The position numbers and the translations under genes were made by a program. This document shows, in pieces, positions 44,977 through 55,765 of a stretch of DNA of 64,000 nt (its first letter is position 1; every line of letters begins with the position of its first letter). This DNA is from Rhodoferax sp. (GTDB lineage Bacteria; Pseudomonadota; Gammaproteobacteria; Burkholderiales; Burkholderiaceae_C), in the NCBI GenBank assembly GCA_031291305.1, contig JARLJH010000034.1:1-64000 (forward strand). Direction: 5' to 3'. Under the pieces are notes generated by a model. It was not told the origin of the DNA and did no database searches. It saw only the letters and a list, made by a program, of their open reading frames with translations.

Positions 44977-45819
44977 TCAGTCTGCCTCGCGTAACAGTCG
45001 AAACCCGATACTGATACCACGGTAATCTGTCGCATAGGGTTTACGGACCGCTGAACGCCAACTGCCCCCCGTCACATGCCAACTGCCACCTCGCACCACT
45101 TTGCTGCTACCAATGGCCGGGCCGCTGGGGTCAGTTACCGGGGCGCTTCCTGGGTAGCCGTCGGCGTACCAGTCCTGCACCCACTCCCACACATTGCCAT
45201 GTATGTCGTATAGACCCCAAGGATTGGGCAGTTTCTGGCCGACTGGGTGCATTGAGCCGTCGGAAAAATCTTCGCCGTGCCAAGCATAACGGCTGAGTAA
45301 ACTGGCGTCGTCACCAAAGGAGTAGGCGGTGTTTGTTCCTGCACGCGCCGCGTACTCCCATTCGGCCTCAGTCGGCAGGCGATAGCGATGCCCACTCTCG
45401 CGCTGATTCAGCCGCTCGATAAAAACTTGTGCGTCTTTCCACGAGACCGTCACCGGGTTGTCCGGCCTGCGTACCCGCTCGGCCATTCCGGGCAATCCAT
45501 AGAACGGATTGGAGCGCGATAGGGTGTAGGCGCTGGCACCCATCACCAGCTCCCGCTGGGCCTGTGTGACTTCGTACCGAGCAAGGTAAAAGGAACGGCT
45601 GATTCTCACCGCATGACGTGGTTGCTCATTCGGCAAGGCGTCTTTGTCGGTTTCGTCTGAGCCCATTTGAAAGCTGCCCGCCGGAATGCGGACAAAGTCC
45701 ATGCCCTGGCTGTTGGTGAAACCGGTGGGATCAGCAGCCAGGGCCGCCGGTGCCAGTACAGCCATCGCCAGCGCTGGCAGCACACAGCGGGTCAGGGTGA
45801 TGGAGATGGAGATGGTCAT
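44977..45819 (-). CDS. exported formylglycine-generating-enzyme-like (SUMF1) protein
   Basis: 280 aa: signal peptide (about 1-28) followed by a C-type-lectin-like FGE fold, with DFVRIPAGSFQMGS, YEVTQAQ, LPTEAEWEYAARAG and NVWEWVQDWY motifs. True FGE enzymes have two catalytic cysteines in the segment after RGGS; here it reads RGGSWHVTGGSWRS without cysteine. It may therefore be a non-catalytic or differently acting relative. No sulfatase gene lies nearby. ATG 45819 is the start that gives a sensible signal peptide. It is the last minus-strand gene of the run 48653-44977. Confidence 0.85.
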   Translation of the reverse strand: MTISISITLTRCVLPALAMAVLAPAALAADPTGFTNSQGMDFVRIPAGSFQMGSDETDKDALPNEQPRHAVRISRSFYLARYEVTQAQRELVMGASAYTLSRSNPFYGLPGMAERVRRPDNPVTVSWKDAQVFIERLNQRESGHRYRLPTEAEWEYAARAGTNTAYSFGDDASLLSRYAWHGEDFSDGSMHPVGQKLPNPWGLYDIHGNVWEWVQDWYADGYPGSAPVTDPSGPAIGSSKVVRGGSWHVTGGSWRSAVRKPYATDYRGISIGFRLLREAD

Positions 45820-45903
45820 TTCAGCTTGCGGGTTGGGGACAGCATCTAACCGGCTGTGCCACAACCGGTACGCGACGGATGATGGCGACTCGCCAACCGC
45901 TGG

Positions 45904-46707
45904 TCATGCTTCATGCGCTTGCGGCGATGCCAGTCGACGCAGGTCTTCTCTCACACGCTCGGGTTCCTGCGACAAGGGCATGTTGTCTGCGTCACGCACG
46001 CCATCAACATCGCCGGTGGTGTCGGCAGCCAGTGAAGCAAACAGGGAATTGAAATCCTCCTGCGCATAACCGCGCTCAGCGACCAGTTCGAATGTCTTGC
46101 GCGTGGCGCTGGCAGAGGTGAGGCTGTGCACCAGCACCTGTGCAATCTGCGTCCGCGCCACGACACCGTCACTCGGGTCACCGGCCTGGCGGGTATCGCC
46201 CTGCAGCAGCACCAGACGGTGCTGGTCGGCGGTGTTGTAGTCGAACCAGCCGGGGCGCACGATGGTGTAGGGCAGTCCACTGGTGCGCAGCAAGCGTTCG
46301 CTGCGGCGTTTCCAGTCGTGCGCTTCAGTGCTGCGGTTGTATGACCCGGTGCGATTGGTGACACCGATGGCAGTCATCAGGGCAATGCGTACCTGTCGGC
46401 CATGCAACGCCGCCAGCACATTGCGCACGCCGCCGTAGCTGACCTGTTCGGCGCCGACCTTGCCGCCACCATCGGCACCATGGGCGAACACAATGGCATC
46501 GACCCCGTCGACGGCCGCGATCAAGGTGTCGGTTCGGGTGAGGTCGCCGACCACCCGCTGAGCACCCTTGTGCAACTGACTGGCCCGGCGCAAGTCCCGC
46601 ACAAGTGCACGCACGTCATGGCCTTGGCGGATGGCCTCATCCACCACCAGTCGGCCAATGCTTCCGGTGGCACCCACCACCAATACTTTCAGCGCTGCCT
46701 TGCTCAC
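45904..46707 (-). CDS. NAD(P)H-binding SDR-a type protein
   Basis: 267 aa, Rossmann start KVLVVGATGSIGRLVVDEA (GATGxIGxxV), then VVGDLTRTDTL, DAIVFAHGADGG and YTIVRPGWFDY. The pattern is the NmrA/SDR-a5 type without a clear catalytic YxxxK, so it may be a redox sensor or reductase. The start overlaps the stop of the zinc alcohol dehydrogenase gene by four bases (ATGA), so the two are coupled. Confidence 0.88.
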   Translation of the reverse strand: MSKAALKVLVVGATGSIGRLVVDEAIRQGHDVRALVRDLRRASQLHKGAQRVVGDLTRTDTLIAAVDGVDAIVFAHGADGGGKVGAEQVSYGGVRNVLAALHGRQVRIALMTAIGVTNRTGSYNRSTEAHDWKRRSERLLRTSGLPYTIVRPGWFDYNTADQHRLVLLQGDTRQAGDPSDGVVARTQIAQVLVHSLTSASATRKTFELVAERGYAQEDFNSLFASLAADTTGDVDGVRDADNMPLSQEPERVREDLRRLASPQAHEA

Positions 46708-47768
46708 GCGGCGACCTCTTCCTTCAGCGAGCTCATGTCGATAACAAAGCGGTACTTGACATCGGCATTTAGCAGGCGCTCATAGGCTTCGTTGATGTCC
46801 TGAATCCTGATCATCTCAATGTCGGAGGTGATGCCGTGCTGGCCGCAGAAATCCAGCATCTCCTGCGTCTCGGCGATGCCGCCAATCAGCGAACCAGCCA
46901 GGGCCTTGCGGCTGAACACCAGCGGGCCGGTGTTGAAGTCCTCCAGCGGGCCGAGGTAGCCCACCATCACCATCGTGCCGCCAACGGCCAATGTGGGCAC
47001 GTAGGGGTTCACGTCGTGTACATAGGGCACGGTGTCAATGATCAGGTCAAACTGGCCTGCCACGTCTTCCATCTGCGCCGCATCGGTGGAGATCACGATG
47101 TGGTCGGCCCCCAGGCGACGTGCATCGGCTTCCTTGCCGGGCGAGCGGCTGAACAGAGTCACCTCAGCGCCCATGGCTTTGGCGAGTTTCAGGCCCATGT
47201 GGCCGAGCCCGCCCAGGCCGACGACAGCAACCTTGCTGCCAGCGCCCACTTTCCAGTGGCGCAGCGGCGAATAGGTGGTGATGCCGGCGCACAGCAGTGG
47301 CGCAGTGCCCGCGAGGTCCAAACTGTCGGGCACTTTCAGCACGAAATCCTGTTTGACCACGATCTTCTCCGAGTAGCCGCCGTGGGTGCGGCTACCGTCG
47401 ACCGGGTCGGTGGCGTTGTAGGTGTAGGTGGCTCCGTTCTCGCAGTACTGCTCCCAGCCTTTGCCGCAAGGGGCACAGTGCTGACACGAGTCCACCATAC
47501 AGCCCACACCGACGCGGTCCCCGGCCTTGAAGCGTTTCACACCAGGGCCGACCTCGACCACACGGCCGATGATTTCGTGGCCCGGCACCATAGGGTAGTT
47601 GGCATTGCCCCAATCGTTACGCACGTTGTGCAGGTCAGAGTGGCAGACGCCACAGTAAAGAATCTCGATGACCACGTCATCCGCGCGCGGGCTGCGGCGA
47701 TCAAAGTTGAACAAGCCCAAGCGACCGGAGGCGGAATGCGCTGCGTAGCTGCGTACTTTGAATGTCAT
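46704..47768 (-). CDS. zinc-dependent alcohol dehydrogenase (CAD/YahK type)
   Basis: Medium-chain dehydrogenase, 354 aa, reducing aldehydes with NADPH. Catalytic zinc ligands are in CGVCHSDLHN and GHEIIG; the structural zinc site is CQHCAPCGKGWEQYC (four Cys). The cofactor loop GLGGLGHMGLKLAKAMGAE is a typical NADP(H) region, and the C-terminal IQDINEAYERLLNADVKYRF is a CAD-family end. It lies 42 bp downstream of the SDR gene and overlaps the next gene. Confidence 0.94.
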   Translation of the reverse strand: MTFKVRSYAAHSASGRLGLFNFDRRSPRADDVVIEILYCGVCHSDLHNVRNDWGNANYPMVPGHEIIGRVVEVGPGVKRFKAGDRVGVGCMVDSCQHCAPCGKGWEQYCENGATYTYNATDPVDGSRTHGGYSEKIVVKQDFVLKVPDSLDLAGTAPLLCAGITTYSPLRHWKVGAGSKVAVVGLGGLGHMGLKLAKAMGAEVTLFSRSPGKEADARRLGADHIVISTDAAQMEDVAGQFDLIIDTVPYVHDVNPYVPTLAVGGTMVMVGYLGPLEDFNTGPLVFSRKALAGSLIGGIAETQEMLDFCGQHGITSDIEMIRIQDINEAYERLLNADVKYRFVIDMSSLKEEVAA

Positions 47769-47810
47769 GATGTTTCCTTGGGTAAATTAAAATAGGTTTG
47801 CGGACCGGGA

Positions 47811-48653
47811 TCAGGCCGCTGCAGCGGGCTTTGCCAGCTCGCCAAAGCGCCAGGCAGAGGTCACCCCGCCGTCCATCAAAAAGTCGCTTCCGGTGATGAA
47901 CGCTCCATCTGGTCCCATCAGCAAGGCTGCCACCTGCCCGACCTCGTCGGGTGTACCCGCGCGACCCACCGGGCAGCCTTCGATCATCCGGCGGTAACCG
48001 ACGCCGCGTGGCCCGCTCAGCTCGTCCTTGGCCAGTGGCGTGATGATGATGCCGGGGCTGATGGTATTGATCCGTGCGCCACGCTTTCCCCACTTGACGG
48101 CTTCAGCCATCACGCGCAGCGAATTGCCGCGTTTGGACAACTGGTAGGCCAGCAGCGGGTCGATCACATGCTCGGGCTGCAGAAAGTCCAATTGCAGTAG
48201 TTCTTCGACCGGCGTGGTCGCCAGGGCTTGGTCCTGGGCGGGCGTCAAGGCCGGCAGGCGGTGGCCGGACTGCGAAGAGATCACCACACCCGAGCCACCC
48301 CGGGCCATAACCTGACCAAACAGCTCCAGCACCAGGGCCGTGCCGTACAGGTCAACCTTCAGGATGGTGACGGGCGTCGCCTGCGAAGGCGAAACCCCGG
48401 CGGCCTGGATCAGACCAGTGACATTGCCCAGTCCGCTAGCCAGCTTGACCAGTGCCTGCACCGATTCCCGCGACGCGATGTCGACCGCGGCGACGCTGAC
48501 CTTAAATCCGGCGTTGTCAAAAGCCTTGGCTGCCTCGGCAGCTTCCTGCTCGCGCAGGCTCGCCAGCAGCACATGTTTGCCTGCACCAACGCGCCTAGCG
48601 ATGGCCTGGCCGATCGAACCAGCCCCTACAACCACAATCACATCTTGTGTCAT
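47811..48653 (-). CDS. SDR family oxidoreductase with S-Y insertion (block 2)
   Basis: 280 aa, paralogue of the SDR at 36640. Shared elements include VVGAGSIGQAIARR, ASRESVQAL, IQAAGVSPSQA, SSQSGHRLPALT and the catalytic YQLSKRGNS, with the same long insertion between Ser and Tyr. ATG 48653 was chosen because it aligns with the block 1 start (TQDVIVVVGAG); the frame runs on to 48704. It is divergent from the LysR gene at 48787 across 133 bp, as the first SDR is from its own LysR gene, and leads the run SDR, alcohol dehydrogenase, NAD(P)-binding protein, FGE-like. Confidence 0.9.
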   Translation of the reverse strand: MTQDVIVVVGAGSIGQAIARRVGAGKHVLLASLREQEAAEAAKAFDNAGFKVSVAAVDIASRESVQALVKLASGLGNVTGLIQAAGVSPSQATPVTILKVDLYGTALVLELFGQVMARGGSGVVISSQSGHRLPALTPAQDQALATTPVEELLQLDFLQPEHVIDPLLAYQLSKRGNSLRVMAEAVKWGKRGARINTISPGIIITPLAKDELSGPRGVGYRRMIEGCPVGRAGTPDEVGQVAALLMGPDGAFITGSDFLMDGGVTSAWRFGELAKPAAAA

Positions 48654-48786
48654 CTCATACTCCTTGAATTGGCTATAACCTAAGACGTCACTGTAAGTGG
48701 CCAACTCTTCATTGAATAGCCGTCAAAGAGTTGCGCGACAATCAATAAAAAATTGATACTGATGCCGTCTGCGTCGACCTACCACA

Positions 48787-49740
48787 ATGCCCATCAATGA
48801 ACTTCGTGCCATCGACACTTTTGCCAAGGCCGTTACCTTGGGCAGTATTCGCCGTGCGGCCATCGCGCTAGGGGTGTCACCACAAGCGGCGAGCCAATCG
48901 CTGGCCCAACTGGAACAGCACTTAGGGGTGCGTTTGCTGCACCGCACCACCCGCAGCCTGGCGCTCACCGACGAGGGGCAGCGCTTTCTGGAAGCCACGC
49001 AGCCTGCTCTGGCGGCATTGGAACGGGCTCTGAGTCTCGCCCGCGAATCCAAAGATGAGATTGCTGGACCGCTGCGCATTGTGGGTCCTAGGTCGTCCTT
49101 TGCGAGCATCTTGATGCCGGTGATCGACGAGTTCTGTCGACTTTACCCAGATATCCAGCCGGATGTGCAACTCGATGACGGGATCGGCAATTGGGTGCTG
49201 GACCGCGTGGACGTGGGCTTCCGGATTGGAACCTCACCGGAGGAAGGCGTCATTGCCCGCCGGTTGTTCCCGATTCAATTGATCATCTGCGCCGCACCAA
49301 GTTACCTAGCGCGTTTTGGCATCCCGAAGACCGTGGACGACTTGGTGTCGCACCGCTGCAGCGTTTTTCGCCACCCGGCCACCGGTCAGATCCTGCCCTG
49401 GTACCTCAATGTCGATGGTGAAGTTGTACACCACCACGTCACGCCTACGCTTTCAAGCAACGACACCGAACTGGAAATGCAGGCGGTGTTGGACGGCCAG
49501 GTGATGGGCCAGATTTCCAACATGTCGGCGGCCGGACCCATTCGCGGTGGTCAACTCGTGCCGGTACTGCTTCAGCATATGAGTGAGCACATCGGTCTGC
49601 ATATCTACTATGGCAACCGCACTGCACAGCCCAAACGCGTGCGCGCCTTCATCGATCTAGCGCTGGAACGTCTTTTGAATACACCCGACTATGTTTTGAG
49701 CGAGAAGGAGTTGGACCAAGCAGGAGGCACCGCTGGGTAA
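48787..49740 (+). CDS. LysR family transcriptional regulator (block 2)
   Basis: 317 aa. HTH at residues 1-62 (LRAIDTFAKAVTLGSIRRAA, LGVSPQAASQSLAQLE) and an effector domain with GPLRIVGPRSSFASILMPVI. It belongs to the same broad CrgA-like subgroup as many quinone/xenobiotic regulators. It is divergent from the SDR-ADH run; the gap contains ATCAAT-N5-ATTGAT and TTGA-N7-TCAA elements as candidate boxes. It may control both the minus-strand runs on either side. Confidence 0.9.
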   Translation: MPINELRAIDTFAKAVTLGSIRRAAIALGVSPQAASQSLAQLEQHLGVRLLHRTTRSLALTDEGQRFLEATQPALAALERALSLARESKDEIAGPLRIVGPRSSFASILMPVIDEFCRLYPDIQPDVQLDDGIGNWVLDRVDVGFRIGTSPEEGVIARRLFPIQLIICAAPSYLARFGIPKTVDDLVSHRCSVFRHPATGQILPWYLNVDGEVVHHHVTPTLSSNDTELEMQAVLDGQVMGQISNMSAAGPIRGGQLVPVLLQHMSEHIGLHIYYGNRTAQPKRVRAFIDLALERLLNTPDYVLSEKELDQAGGTAG

Positions 49741-49887
49741 GTTGAGTCGACGTCGCCTACTGTCCAGAAGCAGTGAGGGTTGAACACGGGCCATTCATTG
49801 ATGCCCTATTCTCTCTGGACCTGGTGTCAAAAAGCTCACTCATTCCATCGATTCGCAATGGGTTTTTGTTTTAATTGATCAGGTGTA

Positions 49888-51147
49888 TCACACGGATTGG
49901 AGCGTGCCTGTCCTTTCCGCAGTGCCGCGAGGCCCACGACGGGTTTGGAGCATGGCAGTCAGCAGGCAGCCGATGCCAGCAGCTGCAACGATCCAGCCCA
50001 TCGTCCAGGGTGTGCCGTCGGCAAACCAGCCGAGCATGGCGGCGCTGAACACGCCGCTGCCGTAGTGCATGGCGCCGACCAGAGATGAGACTGAACCCGC
50101 TTGTTTGGGGAAGGCCGCGAGAGCACTTGCCACCGAGTTGGCGACGATCAGGCCGCTGACCGACATGTAGCAGAAGATCGGCAGTGCGAGCCCAGCCAGG
50201 CCGCCCCAGCCGAAGTAGGCATTGACGGCCAGTGCGATGCCCGAGCCGGCGGCGATCCAGGTGCCAAAGCGAAAGATCTCGTTGGCGCGGAATCGCCGCA
50301 GAAGCCGGGTGTTGAAGTAGTTCACCCCCATCAGGCCGATGATATTGGCGCCAAAGATCAGGCCGTAGTAACGCGGCGAGAGTTGGTAGTAATCAACATA
50401 GGCAAATGGCGTGCCTGCGATGAAGGCATAACACCCACCATAGTAAAAACCGCCGGATACTGCATAGACCAGCAACTTGCCGTTGAAAGCAAGCTGCAGG
50501 TAGGCGCGCAACGTGTAGCCAAGCGATGCATTGCTGCGTTTGGCGGGTGGCAACGTTTCAGGCAGCAGCTTGAGCGCGAACAACGTGGCGAGACCCAAAG
50601 CGGTCAGCACCCAGAAGATCACTCGCCAGGTCCAGAAATGGATGATCTGGCCGCCCAGCAGCGGGCCGATCAGAGGTGCTGCCGCCATCATCAGGATCAG
50701 CACCGACAGCATGTGCGCCGAGCGTTCGCGGGCGTACAGGTCGCGCACCATGGCCCTTGCCAGCACCGGCCCGGCGCAGGCGCCGAGCGCCTGGACCACG
50801 CGCCAGATAAGCATTTGGGAAGCCGTTGCCGACATCGCGCAGCCGACCGAGCCCAGAATGAACAATAGCAGGCCGATGGCAATCGGTCGCCGACGGCCGT
50901 AGGTGTCGCTGATCGGACCCCAGAACAGCTGGCCAAGGCTGAAACCGATCAGGAAGGTCGAGACGGTGAGTTCGATGCGCGCCATGTCAGCATGAAGATC
51001 CACGACCAAGGTCGGTAGGGCGGGCAGGTACATGTCGACAGAGATCGACGCGAAGGACATCAGCGCGCTGAGAATGATCAGGATGCGCAAATCGTGCTCG
51101 TGCGGCGCTTCAGAGGTTGTGGCTTCGATGGTGCTGGATGGGCGCAT
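49888..51147 (-). CDS. MFS transporter, Bcr/CflA drug resistance type
   Basis: Twelve-TM major facilitator, 419 aa. SVDMYLPALPTLVVDLHA and the following LSTFLIGFSLGQLFWGPISDTYGRRRP-like region (motif A in loop 2-3) are typical of Bcr/CflA multidrug exporters, as is the proline-rich motif C region around LGACAGPVLARAMVRDLYA. It lies on the minus strand downstream of the MBL hydrolase, so it may be the last gene of that run or independent. Confidence 0.9.
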   Translation of the reverse strand: MRPSSTIEATTSEAPHEHDLRILIILSALMSFASISVDMYLPALPTLVVDLHADMARIELTVSTFLIGFSLGQLFWGPISDTYGRRRPIAIGLLLFILGSVGCAMSATASQMLIWRVVQALGACAGPVLARAMVRDLYARERSAHMLSVLILMMAAAPLIGPLLGGQIIHFWTWRVIFWVLTALGLATLFALKLLPETLPPAKRSNASLGYTLRAYLQLAFNGKLLVYAVSGGFYYGGCYAFIAGTPFAYVDYYQLSPRYYGLIFGANIIGLMGVNYFNTRLLRRFRANEIFRFGTWIAAGSGIALAVNAYFGWGGLAGLALPIFCYMSVSGLIVANSVASALAAFPKQAGSVSSLVGAMHYGSGVFSAAMLGWFADGTPWTMGWIVAAAGIGCLLTAMLQTRRGPRGTAERTGTLQSV

Positions 51148-51201
51148 GGTATTTTTTACAGGCCAAGTCGTACCGCCGCTGTGAGAGACGGGTTACTAGG
51201 C

Positions 51202-52341
51202 CTAGGGTGTGTCGGCAAGAACGAGATTTACTGGAGACGGTGTTCCGTCAAGCCACCAGGCGCTACCGCGCTGGGGATCAAGGAATCTGATGCGCTCACC
51301 CATGACCGGTGTGGTCACCAAAGCCTGGTTTGCGGCGGCGAGCTGGGTTATCTGTTTGAGTGGATCATCCCAGACATGCATGGCGAGATCAAAGGTGCCG
51401 TTGTGGATCGGGAACAGCCACTTGCCGCGCAGGTCGCGAAATGCCTGGAAGCTTTCTTGCGGCTGAATGTGCACGTAGGCCCATTTGCGGTCATAGGCAC
51501 CAACCTCGATAAAGGCCATGTCGAACGGACCATAACGATCACCGATGGTTTTGAAACCATTGAAATAGCCACTGTCGCCGCTGAAGAACAGGTGGAACTG
51601 CGCGTCCAGCATGACCCACGACGCCCACAGCGTGCGATCACTGTCGGAGAAGCCGCGCCCCGAGAAGTGTTGCGCGGGGGTGGCGACGAAGCGGATGCCG
51701 TCGACCTCGGTCTCATCCCACCAGTCCAGCTCGCGCACCTGCTGCGCTGCAATGCCCCAGGAGACCAAGAGGTGTCCCACACCCAGAGGAGCAAGAAAAG
51801 TCTTCGTCTTGGCTGCCAGTTTGAGCACGGCGTCATGATCAAGATGGTCGTAATGGTTATGCGAAAGGATCACTGCTTCGATCGGCGGCAGTTCTTCCAG
51901 CGTGATGGGTGGCGCGTGAAAGCGCGCCGGGCCGAACCATTGCATGGGTGAGGCACGTTCACTGAATACTGGATCAGTTAGCCAGAACTTGTTGTGCATT
52001 TTCAACAGCAATGAGGAGTGACCCAGGCGATAGACGCTGTTGTCTGGTGCGTCAAGAAGCTCGGCCTGGGTGATGGTGCGGACAGGAATGGTGCGATCCG
52101 GCACCGTTCCAGGTGGTTTCTTGAAGAAGAACTCGTAATAGAGCTTCATGTGCTGTATGAAGCTCTGTGGCGGGCGCGGCACGGGGTTGTGAAACCTACC
52201 GTCATAGAACTGGGCGGAGGCTGAATAGTCAGGATCGGCAGGCAAAAGCAGCGAGGCAGCAGCGGTCAAGAAAAGGACTCCGAGCAGGAGGGCAGCAAGA
52301 GACTTGCCTGCCCAGGTGTGGATGACGGGTATTGTTTTCAT
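51202..52341 (-). CDS. MBL-fold metallo-hydrolase, NAPE-PLD/UlaG-like, membrane-anchored
   Basis: 379 aa. An N-terminal hydrophobic helix (about 12-33) anchors or exports the protein. The metallo-beta-lactamase motif ILSHNHYDHLDHD supplies metal ligands, with further His in ATPAQHFSGRG, an Asp in SGDSGYF and the C-terminal FPIHNGTFD. The pattern matches the NAPE-PLD/UlaG-like lactonase or phosphodiesterase branch. It follows the DUF4405 gene by 9 bp. The substrate is not predictable; it may act on a lactone or phosphodiester made by the redox enzymes beside it. Confidence 0.85.
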   Translation of the reverse strand: MKTIPVIHTWAGKSLAALLLGVLFLTAAASLLLPADPDYSASAQFYDGRFHNPVPRPPQSFIQHMKLYYEFFFKKPPGTVPDRTIPVRTITQAELLDAPDNSVYRLGHSSLLLKMHNKFWLTDPVFSERASPMQWFGPARFHAPPITLEELPPIEAVILSHNHYDHLDHDAVLKLAAKTKTFLAPLGVGHLLVSWGIAAQQVRELDWWDETEVDGIRFVATPAQHFSGRGFSDSDRTLWASWVMLDAQFHLFFSGDSGYFNGFKTIGDRYGPFDMAFIEVGAYDRKWAYVHIQPQESFQAFRDLRGKWLFPIHNGTFDLAMHVWDDPLKQITQLAAANQALVTTPVMGERIRFLDPQRGSAWWLDGTPSPVNLVLADTP

Positions 52342-52350
52342 TGGGCTGGC

Positions 52351-53115
52351 TCAGTCAGTCTGTTCACGCATGGACGTGGTGCAGTAGCGCCTGCAGAAAC
52401 CACCACAGGTTGAACGAAGCCAGAAGAAAGTGCGGACAAACGGGTTTTTGTAGCCTTTGTAGGCTTGCAACGCGTAATACGCCAAGCAAGCATAGAGCCC
52501 CATGATGGTCAGATACTGAATGAAAAATCCAGCCACTGATTCATCGAAATCCCAGTAATCAAACGAGTAGTACGCCACCAACTTGGACAAAATGCCACGC
52601 TCGAACGAGGCGTAGATGCCAGTGACAAGGATGGCGCAGGTGGTGGCATGCAGCACAAAGCTGCGTTGTCGAGAGGGTTGATGGACATCGACAACACGCC
52701 GACCCTCGGCCATGACCATCTTCCAGTGCATGCCAAGATGGATACCGGCCAGGATCAAGAACCAGTGGGCAGAGGCGGTATGGAATTCTCTCGATAGCAG
52801 GTCAAGCTCGACATGAGTTAGTGAAAACAGCAGGTCCGAATTCAGCAAGCCGCTCACAAGCATCAGCAGGGCAGAGATGAACACTGCGCTGTTGATTACC
52901 AGCGTGGTGATGCGCAGGCCGCTGTAGCGGCCCTTGAAGAGGGCTCCGAACCATTTCCAGTTCAATCCACCGTGCAGTACGAACAGCAGGAACATCGAGA
53001 TGCCGAGCCATTCATGGACCGTGCTACCGGTGAGTTCATAGGCGAACTCCACCAGAATCAGCGTCGTCATGATGGCGTCAAGCGAGAGTTTCCTGGACAG
53101 ACTACGGGTCAACAC
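52351..53115 (-). CDS. DUF4405-like cytochrome b-type membrane protein
   Basis: 254 aa, with about five TM helices. His residues spaced in helices (VHEWLGISMFLLFVLHGGLN, FHTASAHWFLILAGIHLGMHWK, VLHATTCAIL) look like haem b ligands of the DUF4405/cytochrome b561-like group. It is in the middle of a tight run: 15 bp after the cyclophilin-like gene and 9 bp before the hydrolase gene. An electron-transfer role with the exported flavodoxin is plausible but inferred. Confidence 0.78.
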   Translation of the reverse strand: MLTRSLSRKLSLDAIMTTLILVEFAYELTGSTVHEWLGISMFLLFVLHGGLNWKWFGALFKGRYSGLRITTLVINSAVFISALLMLVSGLLNSDLLFSLTHVELDLLSREFHTASAHWFLILAGIHLGMHWKMVMAEGRRVVDVHQPSRQRSFVLHATTCAILVTGIYASFERGILSKLVAYYSFDYWDFDESVAGFFIQYLTIMGLYACLAYYALQAYKGYKNPFVRTFFWLRSTCGGFCRRYCTTSMREQTD

Positions 53116-53130
53116 CTTGGGTTTCTCCGG

Positions 53131-53586
53131 TCAGCGCGCCAGCTCAATGCGCATCTCGACCACTTCGCCCAGCGCGTCAAACAGCGTGAGATCTGAGCTG
53201 ACTTTGCCGATGACGATCAGGTCCGAGATGTCCGGGTTAACCTTGTTGTTGAAAAAGATTGCAAAGGAGCCACCGCTGGGCCACCAAGCAACGTCACCGT
53301 TGTCGAAACCATTGCGTCTGGGTGATTGGTCAGACAGTTTCAAGCCGGGTTTGCCGTAGTATTCGCGGTCACCCCAACGCGTCATTTTCAGAGTGATCGG
53401 CAAGGCAGCGATGAATTCGCGAGCCGTATTGTTGTCGTTGAGTTTGGCGTTGAACACGGCGTTACCGGCATGAATCGTGATTGAGGTGCTGGTTATCGCA
53501 GCGGCAGTGCTCATACCTGTCGTGAGTGCGGTGGCTACCATCAATGCGCCAAGATTGGTAGATGTTGATGCCATCGTTTCAGACAT
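53131..53586 (-). CDS. exported cyclophilin-like fold protein
   Basis: 151 aa. Residues 1-34 form a signal-like hydrophobic start (LGALMVATALTTGMSTAAA). The rest shows the Cyclophil_like beta pattern: ARLNDNNTAREFIAALPITL-like segment, REYYGKPG, FDNGDVAWWPSGGSFAIFF and MRIELAR at the end. The family often lies beside flavodoxin and aldo/keto reductase genes; its function is unknown. ATG 53586 overlaps the flavodoxin stop by eight bases (ATGTCTGA), so the two are coupled; ATG 53574 is an alternative. Confidence 0.82.
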   Translation of the reverse strand: MSETMASTSTNLGALMVATALTTGMSTAAAITSTSITIHAGNAVFNAKLNDNNTAREFIAALPITLKMTRWGDREYYGKPGLKLSDQSPRRNGFDNGDVAWWPSGGSFAIFFNNKVNPDISDLIVIGKVSSDLTLFDALGEVVEMRIELAR

Positions 53587-54280
53587 TGAGCATGCCCAGC
53601 TTGTGTAGCCAGTCGCTGACATCGCGCTGGGCCGAATCCGATTGCACTTTGTCGATGCCGCCGCCACGCAGGGCAAGTCCTTCAAGAAGGGTGGCATTCG
53701 GACAGATGGCACGGACATCGCTTAAGCTGCTGCCAAAGTGGCTGCCTTCGTGCGTGCAGAACGGGATCAGCGTTTTGCCAGCAAAACGGTATTGCTCAAG
53801 AAAGCTGAAGAAGGCCATTGGCAGCGTATCCCACCAGTTTGGGAAACCGATGAAGACAAGATCGTAAGAAGCCGCGTCTTGCACTTCGGCGGTAAGCTTT
53901 GGCCTAAAGGCTGCTTGTTGCTCTTTTTTGGCCTGGTTGGTGGTCGCGCGGTATTCCTTCGGATAACTGTGGGTGGTTTGCAGCTCGAACAGCGTGCCAC
54001 CCGTCTGGCGCTGAATCTGGTTTGCCACCTCGCGCGTAGTGCCAGTGCGAGAATAGTAGGCAATCAGGATTTTGCCGCTACGGCGCGGCGCGGCGAACAC
54101 CGAGGCACTGCCGGTTATCAGCGGGACAGCAACGCCGGCGACCAAGCCGGTTGTGGCTGCATGCAGGAACTTGCGTTTGGATGCCTTCACCCCTGCTTTG
54201 CTGGAAACGGCGTCATTTTCATCATTGGCAGAGACTGCCGCATGAGCATGGATGTTTTCAGTCAAAGCAGTGCCTTTCAA
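53579..54280 (-). CDS. exported flavodoxin family protein
   Basis: 233 aa. The N-terminus has a long leader with KASKRKFLHAATTGLVAG (Tat-like KR-x-F-L), then a hydrophobic core ending VFA. The flavodoxin fold follows: LIAYYSRTGTTREVANQI is the FMN phosphate loop, then FIGFPNWWDTLPMAFFSFLE and CTHEGSHFG. The WWDTLP region is typical of Flavodoxin_4 proteins. Tat export would let FMN be loaded before transport. It lies between an aldo/keto reductase gene and the cyclophilin-like gene, in the same run. Confidence 0.86.
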   Translation of the reverse strand: MKGTALTENIHAHAAVSANDENDAVSSKAGVKASKRKFLHAATTGLVAGVAVPLITGSASVFAAPRRSGKILIAYYSRTGTTREVANQIQRQTGGTLFELQTTHSYPKEYRATTNQAKKEQQAAFRPKLTAEVQDAASYDLVFIGFPNWWDTLPMAFFSFLEQYRFAGKTLIPFCTHEGSHFGSSLSDVRAICPNATLLEGLALRGGGIDKVQSDSAQRDVSDWLHKLGMLNV

Positions 54281-54304
54281 AAGTTGGTGTGATGAGACGG
54301 GAGG

Positions 54305-55748
<1,444 letters not shown>

Positions 55749-55765
55749 ATTCATGTCCTTTGGTT

